Under the pieces are notes generated by a model, which was given only the letters and a program-made list of their open reading frames with translations, did no database searches and was not told the DNA's origin. From Akkermansia muciniphila (GTDB lineage Bacteria; Verrucomicrobiota; Verrucomicrobiia; Verrucomicrobiales; Akkermansiaceae), in contig NZ_FXYA01000215.1 of NCBI RefSeq assembly GCF_900184965.1, positions 62,001-126,000 on the forward strand: 64,000 nt of DNA, written 5' to 3'. Positions 45,501 to 53,196 of this stretch are shown here, piece by piece (positions within the stretch are counted from its first letter, which is position 1; each line of letters begins with the position of its first letter). The translations under genes were made by a program, and so were the position numbers.

Positions 45501-48478
45501 GCGTCTCCCGGGCGAACGCCAACGGCGGCCTTATTCATGACCGGCGCGCTTTTGATCTGAACAACAGGCTTTTGCGGCAGCAGGTGGATGGAATGGCTCC
45601 GTTGCTTTATGACTATGGCCCGTTTGGCAATATCGTCAAAACCACGCTCAAGCTGGCAGAAAACCCCACGTCCGCCAACTCCCTCGTCACGGAGTACGCT
45701 TATGCCCGCCAGCAGCGGGAAGACGGCGTGTACCGGGTAACCACAGTCACGCGCTGCAACAGCCAGGGAACAACATATGCGGAAAGCACGGCCGAGCTGG
45801 TTTCCTTCCTGTCCCCCTCGCTGGCCGGAAAAAACATCTCCACCGATTCGCGGGGCAATGAAACCCTGCAATGGACGGAATACGCGGCTCCGTCCAGACG
45901 GACGGTAAAAACGCAGTCCCCGGCTTCTTCCGTCATTGCGGAAACTGTCGTCATAGACGGTTACGCCGTATCCCGGAAAGACCATGCGGGTGTTCTGACC
46001 ACCTCTTCCCGCGCTTATACGGCCAGCGGCAGCACGGAGACTTATACGGACGCCCGCGGCAATGCCGCCGTTACCGTCTTTGACATCGCCGGCCGTGAAA
46101 CAGCCAGGACGGATGCCGCCGGCAATACGACCGCCATCCAGTACGACCCGTCCACGGCTTCTCCCTCCTGCGTCACGGATGCTTTGGGCAACACGGCCTG
46201 CTACGCTTACGACCCGCGGGGACGCAAAACCGCCGAATACGGTACGGCCCTTCAGCCCTCCGTCTTTGGCTACGATGATGCGGACAGGCTGGTATCCCTC
46301 ATGACGTTCCGCGTTCCGGGAGAAACCATCGCTGCCGATCCGCGGGAACGGACGGACGGGGACGTGACGGCGTGGAGCTATGACGACGCCTCCGGCCTGA
46401 TGACGGCTAAAACCTATGCCGACGGCCATGGGGAAAGCTACTCTTACGATGACTGGAACAGGCTGGCGGTTAAGCGACAGGCCCGGACGGTGGACGGGAA
46501 GGGAACTCCTCTGGCGACTTCTTATGCCTACGATCCGCAGACGGGTAACCTGGTCTCCGTCACTCACAACGACGCGACTCCTTCCATCACCTGTACTTAC
46601 AATCACCTTAACCTGCTCACGCAGGTCACGGACGATTCCGGAACGAGGACGCTGGCTTACAATCAATATAATGAAGCGGAATCGGAAACTGCGGCAGGGC
46701 TGGCGGCAAGCGCGCTCAACTATCTGCGCGACGGTCTGGGGCGGCCTTCGGGCTACAGTCTGCATTACGGGGAGGGCGTTGTTCAGCAGACGGCCTGGGG
46801 CTATGACGGCTGCGGACGTCTTTCTACGGTCTCGCTCAATAACGGCTCCGATTCCTTCGTCTATGGCTACCACGCCGTCAACGGACTGTTGGAAACGCTC
46901 GATTACCCCAATACCCTCCGGAGATGGTACACCCGGGAAGAAAAACGGAATCTGCTGACCAGAATCGACTATCTGCGTCCCGGCAGCGCCAACTACCCGG
47001 CCAAAACCGACTACGCCTATGACGCGCTGGGGCGGCCCACGGAAAAGAAGGATTACTTCAATACCCCTACTCCCGGCCTGACGCACAGCTACAGTTACAA
47101 CGGCCGCGGCGAACTGGCCGCCGACGCGATGAGCCGGGGAGGGACATATTCCTATGCGTATGACAACATCGGCAACCGCTTCACCTCCCGGGAAGGTTCG
47201 GGCGCGTCAGCGGCGGCGTACACGGCCAACAGTCTGAACCAGTACACGGCCATCACCCGGGAGGAAGAAGCGTCTTTTGCGCCTGGCTATGATGCTGACG
47301 GCAACCAGACGAAGATTCAAACGTCTACGGGAGAATGGGAAGTTTCTTATAATGCCCTGAACCAGGCGGCAAGGTTCATTCAAGGGAACAGGAGGGTGGA
47401 GTGCCGCTACGACTATCTGAACAGACGGATTGAGAAATCCGTCTATGAAGGAGAAGTCCTGATGTCGAAGAAACGGTTCATCTATCACGGCTACCTGCAA
47501 ATCGCGGAACTGGACGCCGCCGACGCGACGGAATCAGCGATGCCTGTACTGCGAAAAACCTATCTGTGGGATCCGCTGGAACCGGTGGCCACGCGCATCC
47601 TGTCCATGAGCCTCTTTGATGAAACGGGAACCTGGGCGGAAGACCTGTACTACACACACGACCTGTTGAAAAACACTACGGCGCTCTTCGGTATCCGAGC
47701 GGGACGCCGCGCCTTGTACGAATATGGTCCGTATGGTAATATTCTCAGGATGGAAGGGAATGCCGCAGAGGACAATCCGTTCCGGTTCTCCAGCGAATAC
47801 GCTGATGACGAACTGGGGCTGGTATATTATAATTACAGATATTACAATGTTTTAGATGGGAGATGGATTAATCGCGATAATATCAATATAATGTATCCTT
47901 ATACATACATACAAAATCAAATAACTAGAAATATCGATTATATAGGCTTTATAAGCCAAGATGCTATAGGGCCAACGGATTATGATTTGGAAGGCCCTCC
48001 TCCGGGAAAGAAAAAGTGTTATGGATTTTTAGAACAAAGTCCCAAAAAAACAATCGAAAGAGTTCAAAAAGAACAAGTTGATAAATTACAATCTATTATT
48101 GAAAAGGCAAATAGAATTACGGATAAACTGGGGAGACGATGTTATCTAATAATGTTGAAATCCGAACCTTTGAATAATGATGCTATTAAATCTTTGCCCG
48201 GGATGAGTGACAGAGCAATATTGTTAGCTCATACAAACAGAAAACCAGGTGGAGGATTTTTTCTTACTTCGGGAGGAAAGAGAATAGATGATTCGGAATT
48301 AGATTTACGGCGTGTAGATGTATTTGGTTGTCATCGAGGAGATCGTGGGCGTACAACTCAGTCTGCTAATATAGAATATGCTATAGAACGAATATCTAAG
48401 CTTGAAAAAAAGGATTGTTGTAATAAAGTGGAATCATTAGTAATTGTAACAGGGACGGAAGCGGGATATTTATACTAA
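42590..48478 (+). CDS. Rhs-family polymorphic toxin, full-length, with variable C-terminal domain
   Basis: A 1962-residue protein. Residues ~1-135 form a beta-rich N-terminal domain without a signal peptide. Residues ~139-210 are an acidic Ser/Asn/Gly/Asp-rich linker. From ~560 onward come Rhs/YD repeats (YAYNAAGKLIRETAPDGS, YDAFGR, YDPRGRKTAEY, YAYDNIGNRFTSREGS) that build the toxin-encasing shell. The conserved core is NPFRFSSEYADDELGLVYYN (from residue 1729), ending with GRWINRD (1757-1763). The C-terminal ~200 residues differ in base composition from the rest and are AT-rich; they contain LLAHTN with His1881 and VDVFGCHRGD with Cys1914, a possible His-Cys peptidase dyad. The next gene, 9 bases on, is the likely immunity gene. 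The export route is unknown. Confidence 0.93.
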   Translation: MKEQSFDNDVNSLTGMSNSNSGAPSAIDEQAPTDAFERSWDWDFEVRELGPDETAECKVTMGADDLANLTVDGEERLDIGPRGQYGGGSYEPQTASFSIEPGMHRAHVDYSNISIPNANNNMAKFTFDLKVEITNRQTGSSSSYVPPEAETEPVDNNDEGDDDPCGGSSSGSSSSPNSSSSNPCPNGDNGGDEDETDPDNPFSPDDCMDNRGGSPSASVVRSLVSSASAYGKFSSAGKRVTAQTRKTSMVWRTSFGSFRGMEGVPYGMLEIVAYHFSSRLWTPAALQYLHPMASCILPPSGRELGADMAFQIRNGGTRANYYCYAGAASAGSIGGSRKRTGSVSMAYAAAEGRAVSASASAAEMRVSNARGNTVIYGGSSVSALGAASGYRTKLGSSWTAQDFANYLDIVRSADDVIRQVWNLWDGLANIENVTDTGYVIAFYLPEQVGAKNVSTGLYAVTGAPFKTFTIEGNAETGKLTVTEQAEGRAPYVIRYWQGTGGAWCMSQGEGEDAIYTIRERQEGSSGIWKLFTTVQRGENGAPISRVCETYEQGRSGNLCTSRIEAYGTDYARETTYAYNAAGKLIRETAPDGSEKTWSYDAFGRETVRMEPWAGGGRKGTYTYYRCSDHADPDIAHQYVVLTINAARLTDTHYAYTEANHVRHVEKRTTALGAEGEQLEVTETWLPAAPNEYARGRLKMKQSANGVQTVYGYEAASQYGALYRETRETQIAGQAVPGHSTRKVTYVSAHGNNTRVEKYALLTDGTWALTDTADYEYDRENRWIKRTRGNGRVTEREMMCCGPLWEKDEDGIMTTYSYNTARQLVEVSRSEVTDGETIVTPETIVSYTRDAFGRILQTRRDVGPMTTTESRAYDLLGQLVQETDVLGRSNTHAYSADGLTETVTTPTGATLVTIRHADGTVLEQSGTGQRHLLYRTEYSAEGVVRSTLLPRAEREPALVEQTVTDGRGNMVRVSRANANGGLIHDRRAFDLNNRLLRQQVDGMAPLLYDYGPFGNIVKTTLKLAENPTSANSLVTEYAYARQQREDGVYRVTTVTRCNSQGTTYAESTAELVSFLSPSLAGKNISTDSRGNETLQWTEYAAPSRRTVKTQSPASSVIAETVVIDGYAVSRKDHAGVLTTSSRAYTASGSTETYTDARGNAAVTVFDIAGRETARTDAAGNTTAIQYDPSTASPSCVTDALGNTACYAYDPRGRKTAEYGTALQPSVFGYDDADRLVSLMTFRVPGETIAADPRERTDGDVTAWSYDDASGLMTAKTYADGHGESYSYDDWNRLAVKRQARTVDGKGTPLATSYAYDPQTGNLVSVTHNDATPSITCTYNHLNLLTQVTDDSGTRTLAYNQYNEAESETAAGLAASALNYLRDGLGRPSGYSLHYGEGVVQQTAWGYDGCGRLSTVSLNNGSDSFVYGYHAVNGLLETLDYPNTLRRWYTREEKRNLLTRIDYLRPGSANYPAKTDYAYDALGRPTEKKDYFNTPTPGLTHSYSYNGRGELAADAMSRGGTYSYAYDNIGNRFTSREGSGASAAAYTANSLNQYTAITREEEASFAPGYDADGNQTKIQTSTGEWEVSYNALNQAARFIQGNRRVECRYDYLNRRIEKSVYEGEVLMSKKRFIYHGYLQIAELDAADATESAMPVLRKTYLWDPLEPVATRILSMSLFDETGTWAEDLYYTHDLLKNTTALFGIRAGRRALYEYGPYGNILRMEGNAAEDNPFRFSSEYADDELGLVYYNYRYYNVLDGRWINRDNINIMYPYTYIQNQITRNIDYIGFISQDAIGPTDYDLEGPPPGKKKCYGFLEQSPKKTIERVQKEQVDKLQSIIEKANRITDKLGRRCYLIMLKSEPLNNDAIKSLPGMSDRAILLAHTNRKPGGGFFLTSGGKRIDDSELDLRRVDVFGCHRGDRGRTTQSANIEYAIERISKLEKKDCCNKVESLVIVTGTEAGYLY

Positions 48479-48487
48479 ATAATAATT

Positions 48488-49051
48488 ATGTTTATGAAAT
48501 GGATTCTGGTGATATTTATGTCTTGTTTAAGTTATTCTCAGCAGGAATTTAATTTTAATGAATATAATAAAAAATGTGGAGATTTGTTTAGATATATTGA
48601 ATTAAATCAGCCAAATGAGATTACATTGATTCATAAGAAAGAAAAGATACGCATTGTTTTGAGCTGGGATGAATGGAGAAGTGTATATGCAGGCCAGGAA
48701 GATAAATTAGATGTATTCAAATTTAAAAACTATATTGGATTTTATATCGGAGTAAATAGCGATTTTATATATTTTGCAGGAAATAAATTTCGCAAGGAGG
48801 GCCTAGATGATTTTTTTAAATTAATCATAAAAAAATCCGATAATAATAAAATATGTTTTATTGTGAAGATAGATCAAGTCATGAAAGAGAAGTCCATATT
48901 AGAAATATGGGATTTTCTTTATTGTATTCATCATCTATCTGATGATCGTGTGGCATATATCCGATTTGACGTTCCGGAAGAAGACGTCCAAGACCCCCCT
49001 TCATGTCCTCCTCCTGAAAAAACTGCATACCAAATTCTTTCTAATGATTAA
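48488..49051 (+). CDS. Putative immunity protein for the full-length Rhs toxin (module A), exported
   Basis: A 187-residue AT-rich gene that starts 9 bases after the Rhs stop, the usual place for a cognate immunity gene. The N-terminus is a likely signal peptide (MKWILVIFMSCLSYSQQ), so protection would act in the periplasm, which in turn hints that the toxin works there or is processed there. Mixed alpha/beta pattern with FYIGVNSDFIYFAGNKF; no family recognised. Its 3' end from about 48898 is repeated at 50640 onward. Function is assigned from position only. ATG 48488, or the second ATG three codons in. Confidence 0.55.
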   Translation: MFMKWILVIFMSCLSYSQQEFNFNEYNKKCGDLFRYIELNQPNEITLIHKKEKIRIVLSWDEWRSVYAGQEDKLDVFKFKNYIGFYIGVNSDFIYFAGNKFRKEGLDDFFKLIIKKSDNNKICFIVKIDQVMKEKSILEIWDFLYCIHHLSDDRVAYIRFDVPEEDVQDPPSCPPPEKTAYQILSND

Positions 49052-49516
49052 CATAATATATGCAGATCCAAATTGGAACAGAAACATGCCATAAAAATGG
49101 AAAATTGTTTTTACAATGACTGGAACTAATAATATCTGAAGCCATATTACAACGGTCGGACAACGGAAACAGCGATGCCCGTACTGCGAAAAACCTATCT
49201 GTGGGATCCGCTGGAACCGGTGGCCGCGCGCATCCTGGCCATGAGCCTCTTTGATGAAAAGGGAACCTGGGCGGAAGACCTGTACTGCACGCACGACCTG
49301 TTGAAAAACACTACGGCGCTCTTCGGCATCCGAGCGGGACGCCGCGCTTTGTATGAATACGGCCCGTATGGGAATATTCTCAGGATGGAAGGGAATGCCG
49401 CAGAGGATAATCCGTTCCGGTTCTCCAGCGAATACGCTGATGACGAAGTGGGGCTGGTTTACTACAATTACCGCTATTATAATCCCCAAAATGGCAGGTG
49501 GATAAGCAGGGATCCT
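48898..49516 (+). repeat. Direct repeat copy 1: immunity-gene 3' end + spacer + Rhs core end
   Basis: About 0.6 kb, closely matched by 50640-51261. It starts inside the module A immunity gene, crosses the untranslated spacer and runs through the Rhs core to the GRWISRDP/GRWMSREP junction. The last part (from about 49160) also matches 47530-47815 of the full-length rhs gene. It marks the duplication that built the array. Confidence 0.8.
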
Positions 49517-50044
49517 GTTATAGAGAAACAGCGAGATAATGTTTATACATATGCGTATAACACCCCTTCTATTTTGATCGATGCGCGAGGGCAATTCGCG
49601 TTTGCGATTGCTCTATTTAATCCTATAGGAGTGGCGGTAGTAGCGGCGGCGGCAGTAGTTGTAGCTGTTGCGACGGTGGTGGTAGTTGCTGAAAAAGTAA
49701 TAGATGAAATAAACTCGGATACTGCAGAGAAAGCAGTTCCAGAAACAGCTCCAATAGCAATTCCTCAAAAACCTAAATATGGGAATTGTTCAAAACGGAG
49801 ACATAGTGAATTAAATAAAGAGGTTGGTCGTAAATGCAAAGGTCCATCAATGCATTGTAAAAACAAAAATATTTGCAAAGATGAAATAGAAAGAAATATA
49901 AAAAGATTTCAAGATTGTATTGATGCAAGAACAAAAATAAATAATGAGTGTTTCAATGGTGGAGATAATGCACATAATGATGAAATTGAGCGCGCTTTAG
50001 CGGGTAAAAAACGTTGCCAAGATAAACTCAATCAATTATTATAA
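49175..50044 (+). CDS. Displaced Rhs C-terminal module B: core end plus Cys/His-containing toxin tail
   Basis: A 289-residue ORF beginning inside the Rhs core (MPVLRKTYLWDPLEPVAARI); the homology extends ~15 bases upstream of the ATG, so this is a headless copy. After NGRWISRDPVIEKQRDNVYT the sequence turns AT-rich. A Val/Ala-rich hydrophobic stretch follows (~152-180), then a tail with NCSKRRHSELNKEVGRKC, KNICKDEIERNIKRF and NNECFNGGDNAHNDEI. That tail (N-x2-C-F-x-G-G-D-x2-H with flanking Cys) recurs in modules D and F and resembles a toxin tail common in Rhs/WapA proteins (Ntox16-like, from memory). Without shell and N-terminus it is probably a silent reservoir toxin. Confidence 0.75.
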   Translation: MPVLRKTYLWDPLEPVAARILAMSLFDEKGTWAEDLYCTHDLLKNTTALFGIRAGRRALYEYGPYGNILRMEGNAAEDNPFRFSSEYADDEVGLVYYNYRYYNPQNGRWISRDPVIEKQRDNVYTYAYNTPSILIDARGQFAFAIALFNPIGVAVVAAAAVVVAVATVVVVAEKVIDEINSDTAEKAVPETAPIAIPQKPKYGNCSKRRHSELNKEVGRKCKGPSMHCKNKNICKDEIERNIKRFQDCIDARTKINNECFNGGDNAHNDEIERALAGKKRCQDKLNQLL

Positions 50045-50090
50045 AAATTTCCACAGCCAAAAAATTCATAAAATTAAATTTTTATCTATC

Positions 50091-50606
50091 GTGAATACTA
50101 ATTTCCTATCCTATCAATCCTTTATTGATGCAATGAAGGTTATATATCCTGTATTTCCGCTTCCGAATAATAAACAATTCGAAATATGCATTGATTTGAT
50201 CAAATCAGAATCTTTTGCGTTACCTGCAATTGAATTTTGTGAATATGTTCATATTCATAAAATAAATTGGTTAAAATGCTCGTGGGAACATGATTTAATG
50301 CCACTTGAATACGATACAACAATTTTGCCGAATTATATATTTTCGACATCTTTTCTTAGATATTATTTCCCGGCATGTTTAAATTTAACTATCAAATATT
50401 TTTTTGGGGATTATCATAAATATGAAGTTGGGAATATCGATTCATTTGTAGAACATACAATTGATGCTGTTATTGAAAATTATAAGGATTTGAATGAAAG
50501 TGAAAGAACGTTGTTGGGAAGAATATTAAAGCTAATAGAAAACAATCCATTTTACGATTATAAAAATGAATGCATAAAATTAAAAGATAAAATTATTAAT
50601 AATTAG
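50091..50606 (+). CDS. Putative immunity protein B (DUF6714-like)
   Basis: A 171-residue cytoplasmic protein starting with GTG at 50091, 46 bases after toxin B. FLRYYFPACLNLTIKYFF with an upstream Trp-containing block matches FSNEAFRYYLPAVIYISF in the gene at 55226 and FSSNRAISYFFPSIIRNS at 53196. The three genes are paralogous immunity-like proteins, each directly after a related toxin tail. The pattern recalls DUF6714 immunity-like proteins, which I could not verify. Very AT-rich. Confidence 0.6.
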   Translation: MNTNFLSYQSFIDAMKVIYPVFPLPNNKQFEICIDLIKSESFALPAIEFCEYVHIHKINWLKCSWEHDLMPLEYDTTILPNYIFSTSFLRYYFPACLNLTIKYFFGDYHKYEVGNIDSFVEHTIDAVIENYKDLNESERTLLGRILKLIENNPFYDYKNECIKLKDKIINN

Positions 50607-50639
50607 ATATAATAATTTATATTGTCATCCTCTCTTCAA

Positions 50640-51261
50640 GATTGAGAATATAGGATTTCCTTTATTATATTCATCATCATATCTAATGACCGTGTGGCAT
50701 ATATCCGATTTGACGTTTCGAAAGAAGATGTTCAAGCGAACCTCTTCATGTTCTTTTCCAGAAGAAACTACATATCAAATTCTTTCTAATGATTAATATA
50801 ATATGTGCAGATCTAAATTAGAACAGCAACATTCAATAAGAACGGTCAATGGTTTTTACAAGATCTTGAACTAATAGTATTGTGAAGTAATATTACAATA
50901 TGATCGGACAACGGAAACGATAACACCCGTATTAAGAAAAACCTATCTGTGAAATCCTCTGGAGCAGGTAGCCACGCGCATCCTGGCCATGAGCCTCTTT
51001 GATGAAACGGGAACCTGGGCGGAAGACCTGTACTGCACGCGACCTGTTGAAAAACACCACGGCGCTCTTCGGCATCCGAGCGGGACGCCGCGCCTTGTAC
51101 GAATACGGCCCGTATGGTAATATCCTCAGGATGGAAGGAATGCCGCAGAGGACAATCCGTTCCGGTTCTCCAGCGAATACGCTGATGACGAACTAGGGCT
51201 GGTTTACTACAATTACCGCTATTATAATCCCCAAAATGGCAGGTGGATGAGTAGGGAGCCT
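50640..51261 (+). repeat. Direct repeat copy 2 of the immunity-end/spacer/Rhs-core unit
   Basis: Second copy of the ~0.6 kb unit at 48898-49516. It begins in a remnant of the module A immunity gene's 3' end (TTTGACGTTTCGAAAGAAGA aligns with 48962-48981), so the copied block included part of that gene. Confidence 0.8.
50930..51246 (+). pseudogene. Broken Rhs core of module C
   Basis: Matches 49170-49500. Three lesions are visible by comparison: CTATCTGTGAAATCC has TGA where the other copies read TGG-GAT; CTGCACGCGACCTG has lost two bases relative to CTGCACGCACGACCTG (near 51040); GGAAGGAATGCC has lost one G relative to GGAAGGGAATGCC (near 51137). The two deletions add up to three, so the frame into the downstream toxin tail is restored, but the TGA and the short shifted section stop continuous translation. 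Confidence 0.75.
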
Positions 51262-51756
51262 GCTGGAGAAATAGATGGATGGAATTTGTATTTTTTTATC
51301 AACAATAAATTGACTCAACATATTGATTTTTTAGGATTTCAGGCAATAGACGCGTCTCTGCTTGGTACTGGCCCAACAAATTCCGTCGGCGCAGCTACAT
51401 TGATAGAACCTGCCAAAGTGGCACTGGCAGCAGGAGTAATAGCAGCGGCTGGAACAGTAGCCATAGTCTCTAAAGAATCCCTTCAAAGATCTATGATGAG
51501 AAGCGGAATCAAGGTTGAAGAAATATTAAAAGAATTAAAACATCGGAAAGGAATGTGGGTATGTTACGTTCGAGGAAGCACTCTCCCGACGAAGGAAAAT
51601 AAAGGAACATGTTGTCCAGAAGTTATTCATGGTTATGGTGTAGGAAAAACTCAAAACATTGCTCATGAGGCTGCAAAGAGATACGCTTCCTCTAGAACTC
51701 CCAGGGGATGCACAGCCAAACATGAATCTAACAACTATAAATGTGCGAAATGGTAA
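51247..51756 (+). CDS. Displaced Rhs toxin tail, module C, Cys-containing
   Basis: A 169-residue ORF starting at the GRWMSREP junction (MSREPAGEIDGWNLYFF). A hydrophobic Ala/Val stretch (~55-78) precedes a C-terminal domain with MWVCYVRGSTLP, GTCCPEVIHGYGVGKTQNIA and AAKRYASSRTPRGCTAKHES. The C-P...G-x-G-x-T-x-x-x-A...A-K...P-R-G-C pattern is one I recall from C-terminal tails of other Rhs proteins, but no function is known to me. The start codon is the core-internal ATG, so expression as a free protein is uncertain. Two small genes follow closely and may be immunity genes. Confidence 0.6.
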   Translation: MSREPAGEIDGWNLYFFINNKLTQHIDFLGFQAIDASLLGTGPTNSVGAATLIEPAKVALAAGVIAAAGTVAIVSKESLQRSMMRSGIKVEEILKELKHRKGMWVCYVRGSTLPTKENKGTCCPEVIHGYGVGKTQNIAHEAAKRYASSRTPRGCTAKHESNNYKCAKW

Positions 51757-51759
51757 AAT

Positions 51760-52137
51760 ATGATGGAGTCAATCACAAAATATGAATTAGTTACAACTTT
51801 GGAATTCCAACTTGCAACAGAATCTTCTTTGCCTGATTGGATTGTTAGGCTAGATTTGTATAAAACTAAAAAAAATAAGGAAGTTCTTTATTATCCACGA
51901 ATTTTTAGTCGGGAACTCTATATGATTTCAAGACATGGAAAGCGTTCGGTGTCTCATTGGTTGTGGACAGAAGAATCGTTTAGAGATTTATGCTGGGATG
52001 CTCATATTCGGGCAAAGGATGAAGATCATGCAGTACAAATTCTGGAGAGCTACCTCAATCATTGGATCAATAACAGGGAAATACCACCCAATGTAAAAAA
52101 CTGTATTATAGATGAAAATCCATTAAACCATGGCTGA
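51760..52137 (+). CDS. Putative immunity protein C1
   Basis: A 125-residue cytoplasmic protein, AT-rich, starting 3 bases after the module C tail stop. RIFSRELYMISRHGKRSVSH and WDAHIRAKDEDHAVQILESY are the recognisable stretches, but I do not know the family. Position directly after a toxin tail is the only functional hint. Its last 8 bases overlap the next ORF, implying coupled translation. Confidence 0.5.
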   Translation: MMESITKYELVTTLEFQLATESSLPDWIVRLDLYKTKKNKEVLYYPRIFSRELYMISRHGKRSVSHWLWTEESFRDLCWDAHIRAKDEDHAVQILESYLNHWINNREIPPNVKNCIIDENPLNHG

Positions 52138-52534
52138 ATTAATTAAATCAGGGAAAAAAATCAGAACGGATTATTATTGGTTCAAAGAATTTTGTTTTTT
52201 ACCAGATGTAGGAAGAGATATTGAACGATTGAAAATAGAGACGTTTTTATCATGTAAACAAGAGTATTATGCCCGTTGTTTTGTGGAAATGGAAATGGAT
52301 TTATTCATCATGCATCCCATGATGCATGCTAACGTAGCAGAAAGTATTGAAGTTGAATGTTCCATGATGAGAAATCTAATAAATTCAAGTAGAGCTTGGT
52401 CGTGCTATCAGGCTCGGATTCATAGTTGTATTCGCAAGGGGATATTTTTAAAAAATGTTCGTAATTTTAGCGATGTTGTAAAAAAACAGGCTCGTAAAAA
52501 ACGACGAACTTCTCGTTTCTCCTTTTGCAAGTAG
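52130..52534 (+). CDS. Hypothetical protein C2, overlapping immunity C1
   Basis: A 134-residue protein, start ATG at 52130, overlapping C1 by 8 bases. It has many Met and Cys (EVECSMMRNLINSSRAWSCY) and a very basic C-terminus (KKQARKKRRTSRFSFCK). No family recognised. It could be a second immunity protein or the remains of a different module. The region 52535-52700 behind it has no supported gene. Confidence 0.45.
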   Translation: MAELIKSGKKIRTDYYWFKEFCFLPDVGRDIERLKIETFLSCKQEYYARCFVEMEMDLFIMHPMMHANVAESIEVECSMMRNLINSSRAWSCYQARIHSCIRKGIFLKNVRNFSDVVKKQARKKRRTSRFSFCK

Positions 52535-52699
52535 CAATTGAAACTGACGCATGTAGACAAAGAGTAAAATACTAAGATTAGTATCATAAATGAGAGTAGA
52601 AGTATATATTCCATTTGAAAATAAGGAATGACAGTTTGCTTCATTTGGTTTTTTAATAGGATAAATGCTTTCTTTAGATACAGTCTCCCGGAAGATTTT

Positions 52700-52743
52700 T
52701 TCAATGATTTGAACTAATGATATTATGAATTTATATTAACGGA
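52700..52743 (+). repeat. Relic of the inter-module spacer
   Basis: TGATTTGAACTAATGATATT and the following bases to 52743 resemble 49113-49153 (TGACTGGAACTAATAATATC...). Here the spacer joins directly to the hydrophobic linker of a toxin tail, so the Rhs core between them has been lost. Confidence 0.5.
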
Positions 52744-53196
52744 GTTGTTGTATCCAGTTGGATTGATGGTTACTGCTGTTGCAGTAACCACCGTAGCCAT
52801 TACTGAAGTTATTGCCCCAGGAACGACAGAAGAAGTTATTAAAAAATATCTGACAATGTAATTCCTAAAGTCGAGTCAATTGTTGTGCCTGTTTCAAATA
52901 CAGTTCCCAAAGTAAATTGGGAAAAATTAAAGCGGAAAAAGAAAGAAGCTAAAGAAGCATCTCGAGGTCAATCATGCAAAAAATTATGTATCCCAGAGCA
53001 TCCAACAGCTTCTGTTTGTGATGAATTTAAGAGACGATCTCAAAAATTAAAAAATGCTGAAGAAGCAAGAAAAATGTATGATTCAAATTGCTTTGATGAT
53101 GGAGATAACGGACATATAGAGCAGTCTGAAGGGATAGGAAAAGGTGCCGAAAGATGTTGGAATTTATATAAAGAATGCAGGAAAAAATTACTATAA
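52738..53196 (+). pseudogene. Module D toxin tail, related to B and F, frameshifted
   Basis: The first 120 bases match 54795-54915 of module F almost base for base (hydrophobic linker VAVTTVAITEVIAPGTTE). A run of six A at 52841-52846 replaces seven A in F, shifting the frame. Past the shift an ORF (GTG at 52885) continues with WEKLKRKKKEAKEASRGQ, a Cys-containing stretch and SNCFDDGDNGHIEQSEG, the same N-C-F-x-x-G-D-x-x-H core as B and F. No start codon or Rhs core precedes it. Confidence 0.65.

Noticed and set aside
45242-47086. A 614-codon minus-strand frame within the rhs gene
   Set aside because: It is the antisense of the YD-repeat region, Arg/Gly/Val-rich without any domain.
44280-47700. 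Repeated tracts in the rhs gene as a possible CRISPR or tandem-repeat array
   Set aside because: Repeats are protein-level YD motifs of varying DNA sequence without equal spacers.
52420-52704. Minus-strand ORF of 94 codons with a hydrophobic stretch
   Set aside because: It overlaps the end of gene C2 and spacer DNA, has no homology that I recognise and no start signal; AT-rich DNA read as Leu/Ile/Phe gives false membrane segments.
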